A stretch of DNA of 64,000 nt from Paraburkholderia phenazinium (GTDB lineage Bacteria > Pseudomonadota > Gammaproteobacteria > Burkholderiales > Burkholderiaceae), in the NCBI RefSeq assembly GCF_900141745.1, contig NZ_FSRM01000002.1, forward strand, positions 2,418,001 through 2,482,000, read 5' to 3'. Positions within the stretch are counted from its first letter, which is position 1; each line of letters starts with the position of its first letter. This document shows, piece after piece, positions 1 through 6,826 of the stretch. The position numbers and the translations under genes were made by a program. The notes below the pieces were generated by a model. That model worked only from the letters and a program-made list of their open reading frames with translations, was not told where the DNA came from and did no database searches.

Positions 1-127
1 CCGAGGGGTTTATTCCATGGTCTTGCAAATTTTTATGCCGGCCGTCTGGAATACATGGGCATCAGCCGGCGTTTACCGTGCGTTGACGCTTGATGTGTCG
101 AGCCCACCCGGTGCCGGGATGCTGTTC

Positions 128-1123
128 ATGAGTTCCAATGGTTCACGACGCTGGAGAAGGCTGTCTGCTGTGGGCCCGCAGGCAAGCGCGCGGACCTGGC
201 GGCGCGTGCTCGCGTTCGCATTGACTTGCCTGACGGTTTCAGCGGGCGCTTTCGCCCAATCGACCGGTGCGGTATCGGCGGCCATGTCCGGCGCGTCGAT
301 GGCATGCAGCCATGCCGCGACACAGGATGCCGTGAGCGCGGACATCGAACGGTTCCGCTGTCTCACAGCCGAAGAGCAGGCGAAGTCCTTGCGCGCACGA
401 ATCGAAAATCATTCGCTGCTGTCGCTCTCCGACGATCAGATCCTTTCCCTGATGAACGCAATGAAGCCGGAGGCCTTCGTCGAGTACGCGAAGTTCGACA
501 TGGCGCTCGACAACGGCTACGAGTACAGCATGTTCCGGCAGGAGCGTATTTCCGGCCGATGGTCCGAGCGGCCCGATCACATGATCATCCGTTACCAGGA
601 CACGCCGCGAAAGGTCTACGCAAAGTGGCTGCCAGACGGCGCCCATGCGGGACAGGAGATCCTGTACGACGAAACGACGGATCCGGACAGCCTCTACGGT
701 CACGCTGGCGGCCTGCTGCGTCTCGTGTCAGGCAAGGTGGCGGTGGATGGGTCGTTCGCACATGCCCAGTCGCGCCATAGCGTGCGCGATCTGGGTCTGC
801 AGTTCATCGCCCGTACCGTCGAACATGACGCGCGCAGCTTTCGTGACGAGGGCCTGAGCGAAAAGCCGACCCGCATCGAGCTCATGAACGCGCAGGGGAC
901 GCGCCTGCTTGCGTGGACATGGGTTGCCCGCTCAGGGCCGCCGGCCCACTATGCGCCACGTGTGCGGCTGCTGTTCGATCTTCAGCACCCGTGGCCCAGC
1001 GGCGAAGCCGCGTGGGACGCGCACGGCAACCTGCTGGAGATGATCCGTTTCGAAAACGTCGTGCCTCGCCACTGGAGCGATGCCACTTTCGACCGGCACA
1101 ATCCCGAGTACGCTTTCCGCTGA
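128..1123 (+). CDS. Exported DUF1571-like protein
   Basis: The protein is about 331 aa from the chosen ATG. The first ~45 residues are basic and then hydrophobic (RRVLAFALTCLTVSAGAFAQ), which looks like a signal peptide cleaved after AFAQ, so it should act in the periplasm or envelope. The body (SLRARIENHSLLSLSDDQ onward) resembles DUF1571 proteins, which have no established biochemical role; the assignment is by pattern memory and moderate. An in-frame ATG at 17 would add 37 residues ahead of the signal sequence, so I prefer 128, preceded by GGGATG. No transmembrane segment follows the signal. It stands alone and converges on the phosphonate-linked transferase with 18 bp between the stop codons. 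Confidence 0.7.
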   Translation: MSSNGSRRWRRLSAVGPQASARTWRRVLAFALTCLTVSAGAFAQSTGAVSAAMSGASMACSHAATQDAVSADIERFRCLTAEEQAKSLRARIENHSLLSLSDDQILSLMNAMKPEAFVEYAKFDMALDNGYEYSMFRQERISGRWSERPDHMIIRYQDTPRKVYAKWLPDGAHAGQEILYDETTDPDSLYGHAGGLLRLVSGKVAVDGSFAHAQSRHSVRDLGLQFIARTVEHDARSFRDEGLSEKPTRIELMNAQGTRLLAWTWVARSGPPAHYAPRVRLLFDLQHPWPSGEAAWDAHGNLLEMIRFENVVPRHWSDATFDRHNPEYAFR

Positions 1124-1141
1124 CGCCGTGCCCGGCATCCC

Positions 1142-1798
1142 CTACTTATAGTATTTTTCCGCGAATTCGACCGCGCTGAGTTCGCGGAAATCGGCCAGTG
1201 CGCCGTCGATCTGCGCCGCACTCCAGTCCCACCAGGCGATCTGCTGCAAGCGCTCCGCAGTCTGCTCGTCCACGCGAAAGCGCAGTACGCGCGCCGGTAC
1301 GCCTACGACGATCGCGAACGGCGGCACGTCTTTGGTGACGACGGCGCCCGAGCCGATTGCCGCACCGGTGCCGATCTTCACGCCCGGCATGACGATGGCA
1401 TCGTGGCCGATCCACACGTCATGACCGATTTCCACGCAGTCCTGTGCGCGCCATTCAAAAATGCTGGCGTCGTCGTCAAGCGACAAGCCGTAGGAGCGTG
1501 AGCGATACGTGAAGTGATGGAGCGTCGCGCGCCATGCCGGGTGGTTCGGCGGGTTGATACGCACGCCCGTAGCGATATTTGCGAACTTGCCGATATGGGC
1601 ATGGGCGATCTGGTTGTCTCCCATCGCATAACCGTAGTCGCCCAGCACCGATTGCGCCACATGGCTACGCGGTCCGAGATAGGTGTAGCGGCCGAAGTCG
1701 CTGGCGCCCACCAGCGCCGTAGGGTGGATGTCCGGCTCTTCCGTCAAGGGACGGCCTAGCGTCCACGGGTCGGCTCCGACGCCATGATTGATCAGCAT
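1142..1798 (-). CDS. Hexapeptide-repeat (left-handed beta-helix) acyltransferase of phosphonate loci
   Basis: 218 aa with the irregular [LIV]-G-x4 hexad repeats of left-handed beta-helix acyltransferases ([20 protein letters not shown] near residue 40; [20 protein letters not shown] near 125; closing [11 protein letters not shown] near 180). It matches the xenobiotic/DapD-GlmU-like subgroup that is regularly found inside phosphonate utilisation clusters. It is the last gene of the phnMDCE block, 42 bp after phnE. By family it should transfer an acyl group from acyl-CoA; its substrate in phosphonate loci is not settled, and acetylation of an aminoalkylphosphonate is a reasonable inference only. 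Confidence 0.85.
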   Translation of the reverse strand: MLINHGVGADPWTLGRPLTEEPDIHPTALVGASDFGRYTYLGPRSHVAQSVLGDYGYAMGDNQIAHAHIGKFANIATGVRINPPNHPAWRATLHHFTYRSRSYGLSLDDDASIFEWRAQDCVEIGHDVWIGHDAIVMPGVKIGTGAAIGSGAVVTKDVPPFAIVVGVPARVLRFRVDEQTAERLQQIAWWDWSAAQIDGALADFRELSAVEFAEKYYK

Positions 1799-1840
1799 GC
1801 GAATTCTCGTGACTCGATAAGGAGGGGAAGCCGTCGCAGG

Positions 1841-2641
1841 TTAGGCGACCAGACCGCGCAGATAGGCCGATGCGCGTTCGGCGCATGCTACCAGCACAAA
1901 CGTAGCGATCAACAGGAACGACACCGTCTGGTACTGGAACAGGTTCATGGCGGTCAACAACTGGAAGCCGATGCCACCTGCGCCCACGAAGCCGAGCACC
2001 AGCGACGAGCGCAGGTTTTCGTCGAAGCGGAACAGGCCGATGCCGAGTAGCGAGGGCAACACGCCCGGCACCACAGCATGGCTCAGGATCTGCAAGCGGC
2101 CGGCGCCGGTCAGCGTGAGCGCTTCGACCGGACCCATGTCCATGTCTTCGATCACCTCGGCGAAGAGCCGCCCCAGCATGCCGATCGAATGCACCGCCAG
2201 CGCCAGCGCACCCGGAAACGGCCCCAATCCGACCGCAGTCACGAACAGCAGCGCCCACACCAGATCGGGCACGGCACGTGTGACGCCGATCACCGCACGC
2301 GCAGCATAGTAGAGAGGCTTCGCGGGCGTGACATTGGCGGCGGCGAGGATTGCCAGCGGGAACGCGAGCAGCACGCCGAACACAGTGCCGAAAATGGCGA
2401 GGTCAATCGTTTCGAGCACTGGCCACAGATTCGGCACGAACTGATCGAAGGCCGGCGGCATGGCGCGCGAAATGATATCGGCCATACCGTGAGCGCCGGT
2501 CACCAGATCCTGCGGACGAGCCTGTACCACGATCCACGCCTGGACGAACAGCGCGAGGATGACGACGATGACAGTGGCAGACCAGAAAGTTCGCACTCCG
2601 GATGACGCAACCGGCGTGCGCATGTCGAGCACCTTGTTCAT
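1841..2641 (-). CDS. phnE: Phosphonate ABC transporter, permease PhnE
   Basis: 266 aa inner-membrane protein with about six hydrophobic spans and the binding-protein-dependent permease signature (EAAA-like loop seen as EVIEDMDMGPVEALTLTGAG near residue 160). Segments such as ARAVIGVTRAVPDLVWALLF and DENLRSSLVLGFVGAGGIGF are typical of PhnE. Together with PhnC and PhnD it forms the inner-membrane importer for phosphonates (and possibly phosphite or phosphate esters). The start codon overlaps the phnC stop by four bases, so translation is probably coupled. Only one phnE copy is present. Confidence 0.93.
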   Translation of the reverse strand: MNKVLDMRTPVASSGVRTFWSATVIVVILALFVQAWIVVQARPQDLVTGAHGMADIISRAMPPAFDQFVPNLWPVLETIDLAIFGTVFGVLLAFPLAILAAANVTPAKPLYYAARAVIGVTRAVPDLVWALLFVTAVGLGPFPGALALAVHSIGMLGRLFAEVIEDMDMGPVEALTLTGAGRLQILSHAVVPGVLPSLLGIGLFRFDENLRSSLVLGFVGAGGIGFQLLTAMNLFQYQTVSFLLIATFVLVACAERASAYLRGLVA

Positions 2642-3498
2642 GCCGCCTCGGCCAGATAGAGACTTGCAATCTGCTGGCTGGAAACTGCCGAAGCGGGGCG
2701 GTCGAACTCCAGTTGTCCGCTGCGCAGGCCGACCAGCCGGTCGGCATAGCGGGTGGCCAGTTCGGGCTGATGCAGCACGCAGACCACCGCGAGACCGTCT
2801 TCCGTAGCGAGGCGGCGCAGCAGGCGCATGACTTCGTCTGCCGCTTCGGGGTCGAGACTGGCGACCGGTTCGTCAGCTAGCAGGACGTGTGGATGCTGCG
2901 CAAGCGCACGGGCCACAGCCACACGCTGCGCCTGTCCACCGGAAAGCGTACCGGCGCGTTGCCCGGCCAGATGCAGCAGGCCGACTTCGTCGAGGTAAGC
3001 GCGGGCCGGTTCGATTTCCTCGCGCGGCACGCGTCCCAGCGCGGTGCTGAGCGTCTTGTGGCGACCCAGCGTGCCGCAGCAGACGTTCGCCAGCACACTG
3101 CGGCGCTTCACGAGATTGGCGTTCTGCGAGATCAGTGCGAGCGGCAGACGGGCCTGCCGGAGCGCCTTGCCCGAAAGCGCGGCCAGATCGCGGCCGGCCA
3201 GTTCGACCGCGCCGCCCGTCGGCCGGTTCAAGCCGACCACGCACTTCATGAACGTCGACTTGCCGCTGCCGTTGCTGCCCAGCACCACGACCATTTCACC
3301 GGCCTTCACCGCGAGATTGAAATTGCGCAACGCGGCGTGACCATTTGCATAGCGCATCGACAGATCGCGCACGGCGAGCTTCACGCCGGGAGCGAGCTTG
3401 GCACGCGGTGCCGTTGCCGGCACGCTGGAGGCAGCGGCCGCACGGTCGCCGGCCGGGTCCAGCGGCAATGCGCCGGAGGTGCTGGAGAGGGTATTCAC
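2638..3498 (-). CDS. phnC: Phosphonate ABC transporter, ATP-binding protein PhnC
   Basis: 286 aa ATPase. Walker A GSNGSGKST lies near residue 74, the ABC signature LSGGQAQR near 185, Walker B VLLADEP near 205 and the switch His in VLHQPE near 240. The first ~40 residues (Ala/Pro-rich) are an extension relative to PhnC of ~260 aa; the conserved fold begins at KLAVRDLSMRYANG. It energises import through PhnE. The start overlaps the end of phnD by four bases and the stop overlaps phnE, giving a tightly coupled D-C-E order. An internal start would remove the extension, so the exact N-terminus is less certain than the gene. Confidence 0.93.
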   Translation of the reverse strand: MNTLSSTSGALPLDPAGDRAAAASSVPATAPRAKLAPGVKLAVRDLSMRYANGHAALRNFNLAVKAGEMVVVLGSNGSGKSTFMKCVVGLNRPTGGAVELAGRDLAALSGKALRQARLPLALISQNANLVKRRSVLANVCCGTLGRHKTLSTALGRVPREEIEPARAYLDEVGLLHLAGQRAGTLSGGQAQRVAVARALAQHPHVLLADEPVASLDPEAADEVMRLLRRLATEDGLAVVCVLHQPELATRYADRLVGLRSGQLEFDRPASAVSSQQIASLYLAEAA

Positions 3499-4394
3499 AG
3501 TTTTGCCAGGTCGATATGAAGCGTGGAAACCAGGTCGCGAATCTGGTTATAGGCGGCATCCGTTTGCGGGACCGTCTTCAACTGGGGATTCTCGTTTGCT
3601 GCGAGGAATTTCTGGTCGGCTTCCGGTAACTCGCGGAAATCGAGTGAACTCAGCACGGCTGCCAGACGCGCCTTGAAATCGGCGGGCAGGTCGGCACGCA
3701 CTGCCAGAGGATCGAGCGGAATGGGCTCGGATTTCCAGAGCGTGATGTAGCCGGCGGGATCGTACTCGTTATGCAGTTTGGCGCTCGCGATCTCTTCGCT
3801 GTTCAGCTCACCCGCATCCACCTTGTGGTTGCGCAGCGCTTCGAACGATGCGGTGTGACTACCCGCGTAGATTGCCTTGACGCCCTTGTCCGGATCGACG
3901 CCGTTCTTGCTGAGACCATACGCAGGGAACAGATGCCCGGAGGTGGAGGCCGGATCGGCGTAAGCGAATGAATGACCGTTGGTATCGGCAAGCGTTTTCA
4001 CGCCCGAGCCCGGCCACGTGACGATAGAAGCGTAGTAGGTGGCCGGCTTGTCGCCTTCGCCGGCAAACGTCGCGACCGCTTCGGCGTGCGCAACCTGATG
4101 GGCGAGCACATAGCCCAGCGGGCCGAACTGACCAAACTCGAGCTTGTTGTTGCGCATTGCCTCGATCTCGGCGTTGTAGCTGGTCGCAACGTAGATATCA
4201 ACCTTGCAGCCGAGCTTGTCGCCGATCAGCTTGGCGAGATCGTTGTACACGGGCAGCATGCGCTGCGCCGATTCGTACGGTTCGACGCCGAAACGGACCA
4301 CGCCGTCGTTCGGACAGGTGCCGGCCGCATGGGCAGCGCCGGAAATGAAACTGACTGCCAGTGCCGAAGCGGCAAAAACTTTGGACAACTTCAT
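3495..4394 (-). CDS. phnD: Phosphonate ABC transporter, periplasmic binding protein PhnD
   Basis: 299 aa with a clear signal peptide (MKLSKVFAASALAVSFISGA, cleavage near AHA-AG). The mature part has the PhnD/PBP-like pattern: RFGVEPYESAQRMLPVYNDL near residue 34, FGQFGPLGYVLA near 88 and the SGHLFPAYGL ligand-binding loop near 153. It delivers phosphonate-type ligands to PhnC/PhnE. It is 208 bp downstream of phnM on the same strand; that gap carries a TCTAGA-containing motif, so a second promoter is possible. Confidence 0.93.
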   Translation of the reverse strand: MKLSKVFAASALAVSFISGAAHAAGTCPNDGVVRFGVEPYESAQRMLPVYNDLAKLIGDKLGCKVDIYVATSYNAEIEAMRNNKLEFGQFGPLGYVLAHQVAHAEAVATFAGEGDKPATYYASIVTWPGSGVKTLADTNGHSFAYADPASTSGHLFPAYGLSKNGVDPDKGVKAIYAGSHTASFEALRNHKVDAGELNSEEIASAKLHNEYDPAGYITLWKSEPIPLDPLAVRADLPADFKARLAAVLSSLDFRELPEADQKFLAANENPQLKTVPQTDAAYNQIRDLVSTLHIDLAKL

Positions 4395-4554
4395 AAATTC
4401 CTCAAGTTAGTTTTGAACCGCAGCGAACATTCGACGACTTGTGAACCCCGCATCAGTCTCGCGCCTTTTAGGGCAGGAGCGCTGCAAACGCGGTCCGAAA
4501 ATTCAATCTGCACCATTCTAGAAATCTCATATGACACATCGGTGTACGGATAGA

Positions 4555-4564
4555 GACGTCTAGA
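4555..4564. promoter_or_regulatory. TCTAGA-type motif in the phnM-phnD gap
   Basis: The bases GACGTCTAGA share eight positions (CGTCTAGA) with the perfect palindrome in front of phnM at 5829-5838. A shorter TTCTAGAA palindrome-like element lies nearby at 4516-4523. Both sit in the 208-bp gap upstream of phnD. A GntR-family regulator such as PhnF is the natural candidate to bind here, but no such regulator is in the window, so the role is inferred. Confidence 0.4.
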
Positions 4565-4602
4565 TGAATTTGACGGCACCAGCATGGTGGCGGCCCGCGC
4601 GC

Positions 4603-5736
4603 CTAGACGATCCGTTCACCCGCGCGCCACGTGGCGCGGGGAATGGGGAGTTGGTCGTGCATCCGCACCCGCACGAAATCCGCACGCAGGCCTGCTGTAA
4701 TCGAGCCGCGGTCGTGCAACCCCACCACGCGGGCGGGTTCGCTTGAGACGGTCCTCATGGCACGCGGCAGCGTCCAGCCCGCCTTGTCGACCAGTTCGAA
4801 CGCCGCGCTCAGCAGGCTAGAGGGCACGTAGTCTGACGAAAGGATATCCAGCAGACCGGATTTCGCGAGTTCAAGCGCGGACACGTTGCCGGAATGCGAA
4901 CCGCCGCGCACGATGTTCGGAGCGCCCATGATCGTCGAGATACCGTATTGGTGTGCGGCCTTGGCGGCATCGTGGGTAGTGGGAAATTCCGCCAGGACGA
5001 TGCCTTCGGCGGCGGCCTGCTCGACGTGCTCGACCACTGTGTCGTCGTGGCTCGCCACCGGCACGCCGAGCGTCGCGCAACGGGCGACGATCTGGCGGCG
5101 GTGTTGATCTGCGTAACGCTCCTGGCCTTCTGAAAGCTCGGCCACCACAGCGGCAAAGTGTTCGTCAGTCAGTTTGCCGTGGCGCTCCTGAAAGCGGCGC
5201 CACTGGTCGCGGTCCTGCCATTGCCGCTGGCCGGGGGTGTGATCCATCACTGAAGCGAGCCGCAGAAGGGGGTGGGTGTAGAGCGAGTCGAACACCTCTA
5301 CGACATCGGGGGCGGCGATTTCACAGCGCAAATGCAGGAAATGGTCGGCACGCAACAACTGACACTCGGACAGGCGCGCTAGCGCTTGCGTGCAACGCGT
5401 CTGCAAGTCGCGGTTGTGCATGTCGACGTCCGAACGCGCGCCGATTCTGAGCGAATCGAAAACCGTCGTGATTCCGGCTGCGGCTACCTGGGCATCGTGG
5501 ATCACGAATGCGGCGTCGATATTCCAGCGCACGCCTGGGCGGGGCGCGAGATGCTTCTCGAGGTTGTCGGTGTGCAGTTCGATCAGACCGGGCAGCAGAT
5601 AGTCGCCGTCCCAGTCCTCGGCATTCGGCGCGGACGTGCTGCCGCGCTCCACATCGCGGATGAAACCGTCTTCGATGCGCACGGTTCCGAGAAATTCTTC
5701 GTCTCGCGTGACGACGCGAGCGTTCCTGATCAGCAT
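4603..5736 (-). CDS. phnM: PhnM, alpha-D-ribose 1-methylphosphonate 5-triphosphate diphosphatase
   Basis: 377 aa amidohydrolase-superfamily enzyme. In the C-P lyase pathway PhnM removes diphosphate from 5-triphosphoribosyl alkylphosphonate to give the 5-phosphate that the PhnJ lyase cleaves. The metal-binding segment LIELHTDNLEKHLAPRPGVR (near residues 47-66) is diagnostic, with further ligands in VASHDDTVVEH near 225 and the SSDYVPSSLL segment near 300. The ATG at 5736 follows GGAG at the right distance and gives the usual length; the frame stays open 29 codons upstream to 5823 but those codons are not PhnM-like. The phnGHIJKL core is absent here, so it must act with enzymes encoded elsewhere. 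Confidence 0.93.
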   Translation of the reverse strand: MLIRNARVVTRDEEFLGTVRIEDGFIRDVERGSTSAPNAEDWDGDYLLPGLIELHTDNLEKHLAPRPGVRWNIDAAFVIHDAQVAAAGITTVFDSLRIGARSDVDMHNRDLQTRCTQALARLSECQLLRADHFLHLRCEIAAPDVVEVFDSLYTHPLLRLASVMDHTPGQRQWQDRDQWRRFQERHGKLTDEHFAAVVAELSEGQERYADQHRRQIVARCATLGVPVASHDDTVVEHVEQAAAEGIVLAEFPTTHDAAKAAHQYGISTIMGAPNIVRGGSHSGNVSALELAKSGLLDILSSDYVPSSLLSAAFELVDKAGWTLPRAMRTVSSEPARVVGLHDRGSITAGLRADFVRVRMHDQLPIPRATWRAGERIV

Positions 5737-5825
5737 GGACTTGCTCCGTTTGGTGCCGGATATCGCGCAATGACGTTTTGCGGGCGCGGCCGCCTCCGGG
5801 GGAATCGAGGAGGACCAATACATCT

Positions 5826-5841
5826 AATCGTCTAGACGTTT
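5826..5841. promoter_or_regulatory. Palindromic operator candidate in front of phnM
   Basis: CGTCTAGACG (5829-5838) is a perfect 10-bp palindrome, extended by AA/TT on the outside with one mismatched pair. It lies ~90 bp upstream of the phnM start, where an operator for the phosphonate block would be expected. Related half-site CGTCTAGA occurs before phnD. PhnF-type GntR repressors control phn genes in many proteobacteria; the link to this site is inference. Confidence 0.45.
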
Positions 5842-6072
5842 TGGATGATGCTCAATCGCCCCGAGAAGGCGTGCCTTCACCCTGCATCGCTGCTCGCGCG
5901 CTGAAATGCACAGTAAGGCTTTCATTGAAACCGATGTGCGTGACAGCACCATGACACGCGCCGAGGTGCGAGCGGGAGATTGTTCACGGAGGCAAGAGGG
6001 TCCCGCGCCGATCCGTAGACGATACGGGCGAGAAAGGGAGCTGGTGGAAAAGGTGTAAAAAGCGCCAGACGA

Positions 6073-6106
6073 AAAAGGGTCCGCCCCACGGTCAATAAGG
6101 CGGACC
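6073..6106 (-). terminator. Rho-independent terminator candidate, minus strand
   Basis: GGTCCGCC (6078-6085) pairs perfectly with GGCGGACC (6099-6106). Read on the minus strand the stem is followed by CTTTTTC. It would end transcription coming leftwards before phnM, yet no confident minus-strand gene lies between it and the TonB receptor start. Confidence 0.45.
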
Positions 6107-6665
6107 TAAACAGGTATTTACGACCACTGCGACGAGTAAGAAGCAGTGTGAGCGCATCGTATGCCGATGAATATGCCGTGGTGTGGGCAAGTAACGTTGA
6201 GTAAGCGAATTTGGCTGCTGCCAGATGCATCGTTCGCTTCGTCGCCCGGGGCGGGAACTGTTGGGCTTACCGGGTAAGGTGACGAAAGGTAAATACTGTG
6301 ATTGAGATGCCACGTTTGTCAAAAAAAGTTTGATGCAGCGTTAATGTCTTGCTAACTTTCGTTTGCCGCGTGACGAAGCCAGCTTGGACAGAACGTGATT
6401 GAGTTTGGTTCGTATACCGAATCATTTTCAAAAGACAGGCTGGTTGCGGCTTGTAACCGGTCTGGGTGACTTGCTCCTGGTTTGTCTTGCCTGAGTTCGG
6501 CTGGTCCGGGACCGCTTTGGCGGCATCTGGATCGATACCACTCATCAATGCAATGTAATTCGCTATTCGTTCAGGCGAAGGACGCTGCACGCGTGTGCCC
6601 ATCGATGTCTGTTGCACTTGATATGCCGTGCCGTGCTAGCCGGTCACAGGGTACGACGATCTGAA

Positions 6666-6700
6666 AGTTCATACGATTAGTACTGCGATTCGTATGAACT
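6666..6700. repeat. 11-bp inverted repeat upstream of the TonB receptor
   Basis: AGTTCATACGA (6666-6676) and TCGTATGAACT (6690-6700) are perfect reverse complements separated by 13 bases. The element lies ~127 bp upstream of the receptor start. It could be an operator or the stem of a leader RNA; there is no T tract to call it a terminator. Confidence 0.5.
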
Positions 6701-6826
6701 GGAATTGACGGGTTCGCTTCAGAACGGACGAAGGTCGAGTGAGGCCTTCGTGTTTGCAGATCGGGGTGATGGGTCCAAAAGACTTCTCACTATGAATTGG
6801 GTCCCTACTGACAAGAGAGAAGGGCA

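Larger units (their letters stand above)
5842..6826. other. Gene-poor kilobase between phnM and the TonB receptor
   Basis: About 1 kb without a gene I can defend. It contains an inverted repeat with a T-rich tail read on the minus strand (6073-6106), an 11-bp inverted repeat (6666-6700) and a weak minus-strand frame at 6267-6617 that would start with GTG (116 aa, Gln/Thr-rich, no recognisable domain). The codon use of that frame is unlike the neighbouring genes. In related phosphonate loci the region upstream of phnM often carries phnF and phnG-L; none of these is visible. Confidence 0.6.

Noticed and set aside
6267..6617. 116-codon minus-strand frame
   Set aside because: GTG start, no ribosome binding site, composition unlike neighbours; kept only as a possible transcript in the findings.
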